Origin: Dehalococcoidia bacterium UBA1141
GTDB lineage: Bacteria > Chloroflexota > Dehalococcoidia > Lucifugimonadales > UBA3495
DNA length: 12,051 nt
Direction of reading: 5' to 3'
Assembly: GCA_002311385.1 (NCBI GenBank)
Contig: DCAE01000072.1
Location: 1-12,051 of the forward strand
Made by a program: the position numbers and the translations under genes. A model generated the notes under the pieces. The model was not told the DNA's origin. It was given only the letters and a program-made list of their open reading frames with translations, and made no database searches. Positions within the stretch are counted from its first letter, which is position 1; every line of letters begins with the position of its first letter. Positions 1 through 5,947 of this stretch are shown piece after piece.

Positions 1-44
1 AGCGGATTTTAAGTCCGCCGCGTCTGCCATTCCGCCATCCCGGC
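1..44 (-). tRNA. tRNA-Leu (anticodon TAA), 3' part outside window
   Basis: Read on the minus strand, the 5' end is GCCGGGA (44 to 38), followed by a D arm with GGCAGAC and an anticodon stem GCGGA/TCCGC closing the loop CTTAAAA. The anticodon is TAA (plus-strand bases 9-11), so it decodes leucine UUA codons. The variable arm, T arm and acceptor 3' strand lie beyond the left edge, so the gene is incomplete here only because of the window. It is the last of three leftward tRNA genes, 66 bases beyond the tRNA-Cys gene, and probably part of the same transcript. Confidence 0.93.
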
Positions 45-110
45 AAATATAACTGTAGCTATGTAAAGAGAGCGATGAAGGGGAGTGGGAGTAGTCTGGG
101 GAGAGGGGGT

Positions 111-187
111 TGGAGGCGACGGGCGGATTCGAACCGCCGAATAGAGGTTTTGCAGACCTCCGCCTTAGTCCACTTGGCTACGTCGCC
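111..187 (-). tRNA. tRNA-Cys (anticodon GCA)
   Basis: On the minus strand the acceptor stem GGCGACG (187-181) pairs perfectly with CGTCGCC (121-115). The discriminator is U, as is usual for tRNA-Cys, and the CCA end is encoded (plus-strand TGG at 111-113). The anticodon stem GAGGT/ACCTC closes the loop CTGCAAA, giving anticodon GCA at 151-153. The T loop TTCGAAT is canonical. This is a complete class I tRNA in the middle of the three-gene leftward cluster. Confidence 0.97.
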
Positions 188-208
188 TTGTCTGGTGTTT
201 CGCTGAGC

Positions 209-295
209 TGGTGCCGAGGGCGGGATTTGAACCCACACGAGCGAAAGCCCACGGCCCCCTCAAGACCGCGTGTCTACCAATTCCACCACCTCGGC
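209..295 (-). tRNA. tRNA-Leu (anticodon GAG)
   Basis: On the minus strand the acceptor GCCGAGG (295-289) pairs with CCTCGGC (219-213), followed by discriminator A and an encoded CCA (209-211). The anticodon stem CGGTC/GGCCG closes the loop TTGAGGG, giving anticodon GAG (259-261). A long variable arm of about 15 bases (class II) and a T loop TTCAAAT complete the structure. It is the first gene of the leftward tRNA cluster, with a TATAAT box 18 bases upstream. Confidence 0.97.
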
Positions 296-312
296 CTATC
301 AGTGCGGCAGCC

Positions 313-321
313 ATTATATCA
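313..321 (-). promoter_or_regulatory. Extended -10 promoter element for the tRNA cluster
   Basis: The minus strand reads TGATATAAT, a perfect TATAAT preceded by TGN, ending 18 bases before the first base of tRNA-Leu(GAG). This position and the extended -10 form suit a housekeeping sigma factor promoter for the leftward tRNA operon. No good -35 hexamer is seen at 16-18 bases, which an extended -10 can compensate. The same nine bases occur on the plus strand at 431-439, facing the other way. Confidence 0.6.
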
Positions 322-430
322 CGTTATGAGCCTGCTGGAACCATTTTTACGGCCAGACAAAGAAGGCCAACTTTTTCAGAAACCACTACCTTCATATTAT
401 ATTCCTGCGCATAGCCGGTCGGTCCACGTC

Positions 431-439
431 TGATATAAT
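431..439 (+). promoter_or_regulatory. Extended -10 promoter element for the first MaoC-like gene
   Basis: The plus strand reads TGATATAAT, a perfect TATAAT with an upstream TGN and no convincing -35. The predicted start of transcription is near 446, giving a leader of about 80 bases before the ATG at 527. It drives the rightward MaoC-like gene and probably part of what follows. The rest of the 296-526 gap shows no other gene apart from a possible 29-codon leader reading frame at 469-558. Confidence 0.55.
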
Positions 440-455
440 TACGAGCATGCGATCC

Positions 456-480
456 TGGCCGGAGGCTCATGAATCGGCCA
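456..480 (+). promoter_or_regulatory. Leader hairpin enclosing a GGAGG-ATG translation signal
   Basis: TGGCCG (456-461) and CGGCCA (475-480) are perfect inverted arms. Most of a Shine-Dalgarno-like GGAGG (461-465) and an ATG (469-471) lie in the loop. The ATG opens a reading frame of 29 codons ending at the TAG at 556-558, overlapping the start of the MaoC-like gene in a different frame. This could be a short leader peptide coupled to the downstream gene, or chance. Confidence 0.3.
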
Positions 481-526
481 ACCAGGTTCACGTCAGACTT
501 GCTCCATCACAAGCTTGGGGAACGAA

Positions 527-1771
527 ATGCCCGAGAATCCGGACCAAAACCCAGATAGCGTTGTCACCTTTAAGGACCAAGCCTACGATGTAGCGACTCA
601 GGTCCCCGGCCTTGACGAGGGAAGCTTGGAGGACGCCCGACGGCTGATTGGCGTTAATTACCGGGGCGCCCAAGCCACTATCGAGATAACCAGAGACAAC
701 ATCCGGGATTATTGCAACTACATGGGCAGCGAGAACCAGATTTTTCTTGACCCTGAACATGCGGCGAAATCCCGATGGGGAGGCATAATAGCCCCACCGT
801 CCATGGCGGGCCAAGCGATAATCGCCCCCGGCTTGCGGGGCATCCAATGGATATATGCCGGGATAGAGTGGGAGTTTTTCAGGGTGATGCGCCCAGGAGA
901 TGTGATTACCCAGACCGGCAAGCTGGTGGACGCTCAAGAGAAAAAGGGCCGGACCGTCCCTAAAATGATTCTGCAAATCGGTCAACTGAACTGTGTCGGT
1001 CAAGACGGCGCTCCTGTGTCCCGTTCCCAGGTCTACCACATGCGGACGCCTCGTCGCCAAGCCCCCGGTGGCATGAGCTACAACGTAGAGCCCCGGAAGT
1101 GGGGTCTTGAGGAATTGGCGGACCTGGAAAGAGAAATGCTGGACGAGAGACCCAGAGGTGGAGAGCCCTGCTACTGGGTGGACGTCACCGAAGATGAGGA
1201 GATGCCTCGGGCGACCTACGGACCACTCCGAGTGGTGGAGATTGGCTTCACCGGCAGTTACACCGACTCTGGGGCGATTACCGGCGAGGGTGTGGCCCAC
1301 AATGGCGCTCATATCTACCAGATACTAAACCGGCGGCGTCATCCCGCCGACACCTACGTGGACCCGAAAACCGGCGCTCAAGACCATCCCCACCGAGGCC
1401 ACTGGGAGAGTTTCATGGCCCATGAGGTGGGAATGCCCGGCGTGTATGACATGGGCCCCCAGCGGGTTTCATGGCTCTGCCGGTACATCACCGATTGGAT
1501 GGGCGATGACGCTTTCTTGGTGCGTTTGTCGGCCCACCTGCGCCGCCCCAACATTGTGGGCGACGTTACTCGTATCGGTGGTAGAGTTCAGCGCAAATGG
1601 GTGGAAAATGGGTTCCACTTGGTCCAGTGTGAGATGTGGGCTGTCAACCAGCGCAACGAGATTATCATGCCTGGCAGCGCCGTCGTGTCCTTGCCCTTTG
1701 ATCGCCAGTCGACAGGTCAGCCTTTGGAGCCGCCATTCAGTCCTGATACCTCCTTTACTGAGCCTGCTTAA
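527..1771 (+). CDS. MaoC-like double hot-dog acyl dehydratase-family protein (paralogue 1)
   Basis: This 414-residue protein has two hot-dog-like halves, resembling MaoC / FAS1-type dehydratases that hydrate or dehydrate acyl-CoA thioesters. The N-terminal half (about 40-170) has the helix segment around residues 60-80 and the strand motif FRVMRPGDVI (118-127). The C-terminal half (about 200-395) ends with TDWMGDD (322-328) and RRPNIVGD (339-346), typical of the second half of such proteins. The place where active enzymes read GDxNP reads GSENQ (67-71), so the usual active-site aspartate appears to be missing. I chose the ATG at 527 because GGGGA lies a few bases upstream; a TTG at 515 is the alternative. 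A related 371-residue paralogue follows 137 bases downstream. The substrate is unknown; an acyl-CoA is likely from the family. Confidence 0.8.
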   Translation: MPENPDQNPDSVVTFKDQAYDVATQVPGLDEGSLEDARRLIGVNYRGAQATIEITRDNIRDYCNYMGSENQIFLDPEHAAKSRWGGIIAPPSMAGQAIIAPGLRGIQWIYAGIEWEFFRVMRPGDVITQTGKLVDAQEKKGRTVPKMILQIGQLNCVGQDGAPVSRSQVYHMRTPRRQAPGGMSYNVEPRKWGLEELADLEREMLDERPRGGEPCYWVDVTEDEEMPRATYGPLRVVEIGFTGSYTDSGAITGEGVAHNGAHIYQILNRRRHPADTYVDPKTGAQDHPHRGHWESFMAHEVGMPGVYDMGPQRVSWLCRYITDWMGDDAFLVRLSAHLRRPNIVGDVTRIGGRVQRKWVENGFHLVQCEMWAVNQRNEIIMPGSAVVSLPFDRQSTGQPLEPPFSPDTSFTEPA

Positions 1772-1799
1772 CGGAGCCTGCATAACTGAGCCTGCTTAA
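1758..1799 (+). repeat. Three tandem 14-base repeats spanning the stop codon
   Basis: CTGAGCCTGCTTAA is followed directly by CGGAGCCTGCATAA and again by CTGAGCCTGCTTAA, three units of exactly 14 bases. The outer units are identical and the middle one differs at two positions. The first unit holds the last codons and the TAA stop of the MaoC-like gene. Each unit ends in TAA, so slippage by one unit would leave the protein end unchanged. Confidence 0.9.
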
Positions 1800-1816
1800 T
1801 GGGTATGTCAAAACTT

Positions 1817-1885
1817 ACCGCAGAGCGCACGGAGGACGCAGAGTTGAGAATGAATTTGATTGTGTTTCTCTGGGACCTCTGCGGT
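1817..1885. repeat. REP-like intergenic inverted repeat
   Basis: ACCGCAGAG (1817-1825) and CTCTGCGGT (1877-1885) are perfect 9-base inverted arms, with further GCAGAG and CTCTG motifs inside. This GCAGAG-rich style is common among dispersed intergenic repeats in many bacterial genomes. It fills most of the 137-base gap between the two MaoC-like genes and may act as a transcript hairpin; there is no U tract marking it as a terminator. Confidence 0.55.
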
Positions 1886-1908
1886 TAGATTTATGTACTT
1901 GGTAAAAA

Positions 1909-3024
1909 ATGCCAGATAGTCCAACTAATCCCTCTCCTTTCACGCCGGAATCATTGGCGGCAGCCAAGGCTCTAATAGGAGTGCCGCTACGCCGGGATCA
2001 ACACAATTCCTTGGTTTCGGTGCCAGCAGTAAAGCGCTGGGCTAGAAGTATCGGAGACCGAAACCCACTTTGGTTGGACTCTGATTACGCTGCTACCAGC
2101 GGTCACGGCCGAGTCATGGCCCCTTCATGCTGGCTTTACAGCGTCGATAACACTTGTCTCTACCCCAATTTCCCGGACTGCCATGTGATATATGGTGGTT
2201 GTGATTGGGAATTTTACGGCTGGCTGGGCGTAGGAGACGGTGTAGCCGTCCAGTCGAAGTTGATTGGCGTCGAAGAGAAAACCGGGCGCTTCTGCGGACC
2301 CATGGTTCTGCAAACCGGCGAGACGCTGTTCACCCGCCCCGGTGGAGAACCGGTGGCCAAAGCTGTTTCCTACGTTTTGAGGACGCCCCGCCCTGCGGCG
2401 GTTGAGATGGGTAAATACCGGGACTGGACGAAACACATTCTGACTCCCGAAGAGGCCGTGACAACCGAGGATGGCTACGACAATGAGGAGATAAGGGGCG
2501 GCCAACCCCGGTTCTGGGAAGACGTGGTCCAGGATGAAATCCTGACACCCATCGTCCGGGGCCCCCTTACCTCAGAAGAGGTTATTCAGTTCTTGGGAGC
2601 GACCAGCCCCAGTCGGGGATTCAAACACTTTCTTCGGCACCGGCAGCGCCATCCGCAAGCCGCTTTCTTGGATGAAGACACCGGCTCTTGGGAGAGTTGG
2701 GAAGCATCTATGCTGAGGGACGACGTTGCTCAAGCCTTCGGTTTTCCCTTCGCCCACGACTCGGGAATCGACCGAATATCGTGGATGGGCAACTTGATCA
2801 CCAACTGGATGGGGGACCAAGGTAGGTTAAAATCACTGAGCGTTAGATTGATCTTGCCCAACGTGTACGGAGACGTTTCCTGGTGCCGGGGTAAGGTAAC
2901 CGGGAAGCGCAAGCAGGACGGGCAAAATTTGTGCGACCTAGATGTGTGGTGCGAGAACCAGCGAGGCCAGCAAACGGCCCTCGGCAAGGCCACATTGGCC
3001 TTGCCCGGCAAGAATTCCGCCTAG
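1909..3024 (+). CDS. MaoC-like double hot-dog acyl dehydratase-family protein (paralogue 2)
   Basis: This 371-residue protein has the same two-half layout as the preceding gene, and alignable landmarks show they are paralogues: ALIGV near the N terminus, TNWMGD (298-303), LPNVYGD (316-322) and a C-terminal NQRG segment. Unlike paralogue 1 it keeps GDRNP (49-53) followed by LWLD, the classic SGDxNPxHxD-like region of MaoC hydratases, so it is the better candidate for activity. Family knowledge suggests hydration or dehydration of an acyl-CoA in the cytoplasm. The ATG at 1909 is preceded by an A-rich stretch and no recognisable Shine-Dalgarno sequence, which is odd beside its neighbours. No better in-frame start is seen. 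The two proteins could form a mixed complex, as some MaoC-like pairs do; this is inference. Confidence 0.8.
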   Translation: MPDSPTNPSPFTPESLAAAKALIGVPLRRDQHNSLVSVPAVKRWARSIGDRNPLWLDSDYAATSGHGRVMAPSCWLYSVDNTCLYPNFPDCHVIYGGCDWEFYGWLGVGDGVAVQSKLIGVEEKTGRFCGPMVLQTGETLFTRPGGEPVAKAVSYVLRTPRPAAVEMGKYRDWTKHILTPEEAVTTEDGYDNEEIRGGQPRFWEDVVQDEILTPIVRGPLTSEEVIQFLGATSPSRGFKHFLRHRQRHPQAAFLDEDTGSWESWEASMLRDDVAQAFGFPFAHDSGIDRISWMGNLITNWMGDQGRLKSLSVRLILPNVYGDVSWCRGKVTGKRKQDGQNLCDLDVWCENQRGQQTALGKATLALPGKNSA

Positions 3025-3050
3025 GCCTAATAACGGAACAAGGCTTGATT

Positions 3051-3422
3051 ATGGCCAATCCCCGCCACATGAAGGAAAAGCAGATTCGGGTGGCCGTGTT
3101 CGACAACGAGCCCCTAGCACGTCTTGCTGTGCAACGGCTGCAGGAGCAGGGGATTCCGGCGCTTACACGTTGTCTAAGGGGAGGCCCCGGCCTTTGGGGT
3201 TCGGCCTACAATCTCCCCCACGACGTAATCGTGTACGAGTCCGACGAAGAAAATGCCAGGGATTTGTTGGACCTGCCTACTGCCGAACACCCGGAGACAA
3301 ACAACTTGGGGATGGGAGAGCAACCGGCGTCCAGTTCCAACCTGGGCATGATTCTCGTGGGCGCCATCTTGGGTGTCCTGTTCTTGGTGGTCATCATATC
3401 GGTGTTCTCCAAGTCAGCGTGA
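3051..3422 (+). CDS. Small DUF2007-like protein with C-terminal membrane anchor
   Basis: The protein has 123 residues. Residues 11-75 (RVAVFDNEPLARLAVQRL, then QGIP and later DVIVYESDEENARDLL) resemble the DUF2007 / putative signal-transducing fold, a small ferredoxin-like domain of unknown role. Residues 98-118 are strongly hydrophobic and form one membrane segment, followed by a short basic tail, so the domain probably faces the cytoplasm. The reading frame is open further upstream into the previous gene, but the ATG at 3051 follows the upstream stop by 26 bases and has weak GGAACAAGG upstream; an ATG at 3069 is an alternative. It may be co-transcribed with the MaoC-like genes. Function is not known. 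Confidence 0.65.
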   Translation: MANPRHMKEKQIRVAVFDNEPLARLAVQRLQEQGIPALTRCLRGGPGLWGSAYNLPHDVIVYESDEENARDLLDLPTAEHPETNNLGMGEQPASSSNLGMILVGAILGVLFLVVIISVFSKSA

Positions 3423-3745
3423 CTCATGGAGGCACCAGCTAGATAGTTAATCGATGGCGCATCCGCAAATCAATTTGCCGCATCTCAGGGATGTTGAGTT
3501 TATCAAAGTTTGTCGTGCCGACCACAGGCATACTACGAATGACAATGCGAAAAGTAGCACGGCAATGATAGTGCTTTCATCCCCACTCTAACTCTCCCGC
3601 CTTAGAGGGAGGAGACCAGTCCCTTCCCCCATTTCGGGGGAAGGTCAGGATGGGGGTGCGAATCGTCGGCCAAAACAACGTTGACCAAAACTAAGTTGAA
3701 ACGAGCTAGCATTCCGGTCGTATTTCTAACTTCGGAGCGATATTC
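3423..3745. other. Intergenic region with one palindromic repeat
   Basis: This 323-base gap holds no convincing gene. Its right half contains the dispersed palindromic repeat described separately (about 3578-3658). A poor promoter candidate, TTGAAA (3696-3701) and TATTTC (3721-3726) with a 19-base spacer, lies just ahead of the HAD gene. I see nothing supportable in 3423-3575. Confidence 0.5.
3578..3658. repeat. Dispersed palindromic repeat, copy 1
   Basis: The unit begins CATCCCCACTCTAACTCTCC, contains CTCCC/GGGAG arms, then a strong hairpin CCTTCCCCC-ATTTC-GGGGGAAGG, and ends with AGGATGGGGG, complementary to the beginning. Bases 3615-3644 are identical to 6102-6131. It resembles the non-coding REP/MITE-like repeats common in some environmental genomes. 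There is no coding capacity. Confidence 0.85.
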
Positions 3746-4447
3746 ATGACTTCAGCCGCCTTCGGCGAAATTCGCGCCATAACCCTGGATATGTACGGGA
3801 CCCTGCTGGACCTGGAAACCAGTTTTGTCCAAGGCTTCGGTAGTTTCCTTAAAGAAAAAGGCTCGTCTCGGGACGCCGCTGAAGTCATTCAGATATGGGA
3901 GGCGGTTTACCTGCGGGAGAGCATGGTGGACACCATGTTGGGCCGGGGCCGGACATTGTTCGAGAAGGTGCGCAGGGATTGCCTGGGCTTAGTATTTTCC
4001 ACCCTGGGAGTCTCCCACGACTCGGACGACATCGAGAGATTGCTGACAACCGATGCCCAGGTCACGTTGTTCCCCGACGTTCAGGAAGGTGTGGCTGCGC
4101 TGCGGGAGAAATTCACGCTTTCAGTATTGTCCAACGGCGACCTAGTCTCTCTGGAACGGGCCATAAGCGGCCTCTCCATACCGGTCCACCAAGCAATCTC
4201 GGCGGAAGAAGCGGGCGCCTATAAACCCCATTCCGTGGTGTACCGCTTGGCTGCCGAACGCTTGAACTTGGAGCCCAACCAAATCCTCCACGTGGCAGCC
4301 CATACCTGGGATATTCGCGGCGCAAAGGCATTCGGGTTTTCGGGCGTGTACCTCAACCGGGACAACATCCCCTATGGCGATCACTCGACCCAGGCGGATA
4401 TGGAAATAACCTCGCTGACCCAGTTGGCGGGTATCTTGGGCGTCTGA
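3746..4447 (+). CDS. HAD-superfamily hydrolase, type II haloacid dehalogenase-like
   Basis: This 233-residue cytoplasmic protein has the full HAD motif set: nucleophile D15 in LDMYGT (14-19), S129-N130 in LSNGD, K160 in YKP, and D189 in HVAAHTWDIRGA. The DxYGT form of motif I, with Tyr rather than a second Asp, and the AHTWD motif are typical of L-2-haloacid dehalogenases. R58 in YLRES sits where those enzymes keep a halide-binding arginine. The family reaction is hydrolytic removal of halide from 2-haloacids to give 2-hydroxyacids, though many relatives have unproven substrates. H186 replaces the Asn usual in characterised dehalogenases. GGAG at 3734-3737 supports the ATG at 3746. The next gene begins 6 bases after the stop, so the two are probably one operon. 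Confidence 0.85.
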   Translation: MTSAAFGEIRAITLDMYGTLLDLETSFVQGFGSFLKEKGSSRDAAEVIQIWEAVYLRESMVDTMLGRGRTLFEKVRRDCLGLVFSTLGVSHDSDDIERLLTTDAQVTLFPDVQEGVAALREKFTLSVLSNGDLVSLERAISGLSIPVHQAISAEEAGAYKPHSVVYRLAAERLNLEPNQILHVAAHTWDIRGAKAFGFSGVYLNRDNIPYGDHSTQADMEITSLTQLAGILGV

Positions 4448-4453
4448 CCGGAC

Positions 4454-5083
4454 ATGTCAATCAGATACGGCATCGGCTTGGCCTTGGAGCCAGCATTCAC
4501 CTCACGGGCGTACCGGGCTCGTCAGCTCATCTGCGGTCAGTACGCAAGCTGGGCTGCGGAAATGAACATGGTCTACCTGAGCGTGGCCGGATTCTTCGGT
4601 TGCGAGGAATCGTCAGTGCCCGCGCTGGAAAAGGGCCTGTCGGAGATTGCCTCTCATAACGCCCAAGCAGCACCACAATTTGCTTTGTCCCACGGCGGCG
4701 TTGCTACATATTTGGGCCTGCCGGGACACATATACCTGGACTTTGCAGCCCCTTCAGTGGCTCCGGAGCTAAACAACCTCCACCGTTCGGTGGTGAAATT
4801 GTTGGCCGAGACCCATGGGGTTAGTCTTGGCAACCGGAACTCTGACAGTCAATTTCAGCCGCACCTGCCATTGATGCAATTTTCTCATTTGCCGGAACAG
4901 GTATTCGCCGACGCTGTTGAATTCGCTAGGGTCGTGGCCGCCGATTTGCAAATCCCAGCCAGTACCCGAGCGTGGCGGTTGCTATTGATGCGGTTTGAGT
5001 CCAATGCCGCTGGCGAAGATTGGACTGGGGGAGCCTGGGCAGCCGACCTCAGTTGGAGCTTGTTGGCCAGCTATCCCCTCTAG
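4454..5083 (+). CDS. Degenerate 2H phosphoesterase (2'-5' RNA ligase-like) protein
   Basis: This 209-residue protein fits the two-lobed layout of 2H phosphoesterases (2'-5' RNA ligase, CPDase and LigT relatives): a strand MVYLSVAG (39-46) at the first motif site, a helix, a middle strand GHIYLDF, the helix LHRSVVKLLAE, and a second motif QPHLPLMQ (135-142). Active members carry two HxT/S motifs. Here the first reads YLS and the second HLP, so one histidine and one hydroxyl residue are missing and activity is doubtful. There is no signal peptide. It starts 6 bases after the HAD gene and should be translated with it; its own Shine-Dalgarno sequence is weak. Recognition rests on overall pattern and one good motif, so another small alpha/beta fold is possible. 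Confidence 0.55.
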   Translation: MSIRYGIGLALEPAFTSRAYRARQLICGQYASWAAEMNMVYLSVAGFFGCEESSVPALEKGLSEIASHNAQAAPQFALSHGGVATYLGLPGHIYLDFAAPSVAPELNNLHRSVVKLLAETHGVSLGNRNSDSQFQPHLPLMQFSHLPEQVFADAVEFARVVAADLQIPASTRAWRLLLMRFESNAAGEDWTGGAWAADLSWSLLASYPL

Positions 5084-5120
5084 ACTTGTTGGGCAGACTT
5101 GTGGTGGCTGAAGATAAGGA

Positions 5121-5140
5121 CTCACCCCCATCCTAACTCT
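5121..5140. repeat. Palindromic repeat, truncated copy
   Basis: CTCACCCCCATCCTAACTCT matches the beginning of copy 1 and, reversed, the AGGATGGGGG end of the full copies. The match stops exactly where a tRNA 5' fragment begins (5141), so the two pieces abut. Confidence 0.6.
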
Positions 5141-5167
5141 CGCTCTACCAGGCTGAGCTACCCCAGC
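5141..5167 (-). pseudogene. tRNA 5' fragment (acceptor 5' strand and D arm)
   Basis: On the minus strand GCTGGGG, TA, GCTC-AGCCTGGTA-GAGC, G is a perfect acceptor 5' strand, positions 8-9, D arm and base 26 of a class I tRNA. After that the sequence changes to the palindromic repeat instead of an anticodon arm, and no canonical T loop follows. CTTCAGC plus CACCA further on (5113-5102) could pair with the acceptor using two G-U pairs, but this may be chance. The anticodon is lost, so the identity cannot be given. Confidence 0.65.
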
Positions 5168-5180
5168 ACGGTTCCCAAAG

Positions 5181-5214
5181 CGGCGTGGGATTTCTTTGCG
5201 GGGAGGCCACGCCG
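5181..5214. terminator. Hairpin with A and T flanks, possible bidirectional terminator
   Basis: CGGCGTGG (5181-5188) and CCACGCCG (5207-5214) are perfect 8-base inverted arms around an 18-base loop. AAAG precedes and TTT follows, so either transcript would end in a short U run. It could stop transcripts from the HAD/2H operon or from the minus-strand gene at 5417-5914. The T tract is short and the loop long, so this is only moderately convincing. Confidence 0.4.
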
Positions 5215-5347
5215 TTTGCTATTCGGAGCGAATCTAAGGTACGCCGAAACTAAGGCAGACCGAGACTGGAGTCCAAAGTGGGCACATATCGGTTGGTGTT
5301 ATAATCAAGATAACCCCGTCCTTTGGCAAAAGGGTAGGCCAGTTGGT

Positions 5348-5395
5348 TGGTGCCCTCGACAGGACTCGAACCTGCACGGTTTTTACACCACCGCA
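5348..5395 (-). pseudogene. tRNA-Leu-like 3' half, possible attachment-site remnant
   Basis: On the minus strand, TGCGG is followed by a 15-base variable arm (5390-5376), the T stem GCAGG/CCTGT around loop TTCGAGT, then acceptor CGAGGGC, A and CCA (5350-5348). Variable arm length and final bases CGT match the intact tRNA-Leu(GAG) at 209-295, so a leucine tRNA is the best guess. Upstream there is no GCCCTCG acceptor 5' strand, no D arm and no leucine anticodon; homology stops near the anticodon loop. Such 3' halves are typical of att sites left by tyrosine-integrase elements. No integrase is visible here. Confidence 0.65.
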
Positions 5396-5416
5396 GTACC
5401 GGTGCGCCGTGTTTAT

Positions 5417-5914
5417 TTATTCGATTGCCACTGGAACCACCTCCACACCCTCCCTCTCTACCACTACAGGGGCAACACCGTTTGGTTGTTCCTTCATCCG
5501 GTACACACCGGGGCCAACTCTTTCCCAGGTGTCAATCAATCTCACCAACACGTTGCCTATAGCAGTTCTACTGGGGGAAACCAATCCTTGAGATATGAAT
5601 TCGGCCTCGACAGTCTCGGTGCTGGCATACCGCTGTGGGTGGGCAGAAGCCACCGCAACACCGATTCTTCGAGTGGCGATGTGTTGTTCGGCCAATGTCA
5701 TAGCAGGTACAATGTCAGGACGAATGTCATTGCCTGCTGGCCCTTCTTCGGGCAGTTGGGCGACTATCTCCCGAAGCACCTGTTCTTCTACTTCGATGGA
5801 CTGCCGCCGCACTTGGACGTCCGCAAGGGCAGTCGAGGCCAACTCACGAACCTGCCCAATATCCCCTTGCACCAGCATCTGGATGCATCGCCGGGTATTC
5901 TCACTAAAGTCCAT
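5417..5914 (-). CDS. Uncharacterised protein with winged-helix-like region
   Basis: The protein has 165 residues from the ATG at 5914, chosen because AGAGGTGA lies just upstream on the minus strand; a GTG at 5941 would add 9 residues. Residues about 1-60 look helical and charged, with heptad-like spacing (QVRRQSIEVEEQVLREIVAQL). Residues about 80-140 (RRIGVAVASAHPQRYAST, then helix-rich stretches, then WERVGPGVYRM) resemble a winged helix ending in a wing hairpin. It has no signal peptide or membrane segment. A DNA-binding or adaptor role is possible, not shown. It stands alone between a promoter with an operator-like palindrome (5963-5973) and a tRNA 3'-half remnant 21 bases past its stop, a setting that suggests a mobile-element relic. 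I do not recognise the family. Confidence 0.6.
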   Translation of the reverse strand: MDFSENTRRCIQMLVQGDIGQVRELASTALADVQVRRQSIEVEEQVLREIVAQLPEEGPAGNDIRPDIVPAMTLAEQHIATRRIGVAVASAHPQRYASTETVEAEFISQGLVSPSRTAIGNVLVRLIDTWERVGPGVYRMKEQPNGVAPVVVEREGVEVVPVAIE

Positions 5915-5947
5915 CGCTCTCACCTCTGGCTGTACTGGCACCGATTA

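Larger units (their letters stand above)
5084..5416. other. Disturbed intergenic region with tRNA and repeat fragments
   Basis: No real protein gene is seen in these 333 bases. They contain a partial copy of the palindromic repeat (5121-5140), a tRNA 5' fragment (5141-5167), a strong hairpin (5181-5214), a stray TATAAT at 5300-5305, and a tRNA-Leu-like 3' half (5348-5395). A long plus-strand open frame crosses all of these and is not credible. Confidence 0.6.

Noticed and set aside
110..433. Open frames across the tRNA cluster
   Set aside because: They are antisense translations of tRNA-Cys and tRNA-Leu(GAG); the underlying sequence is fully explained by RNA genes.
488..1312. A 274-codon minus-strand frame opposite the first MaoC-like gene
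   Set aside because: It is the mirror of a clear family member and has no recognisable domain.
2931..3050. N-terminal extension of the DUF2007-like protein
   Set aside because: The extra 40 codons overlap the end of the MaoC-like gene in another frame and read as non-domain, Arg/Pro-rich sequence.
5102..5395. A circularly permuted tRNA gene (3' half at 5348-5395 lying upstream of the 5' half at 5141-5167 on the minus strand)
   Set aside because: The acceptor strands GCTGGGG and CGAGGGC do not pair, one half is class II (leucine-like) and the other class I, and the anticodon arm is missing. They are unrelated remnants.
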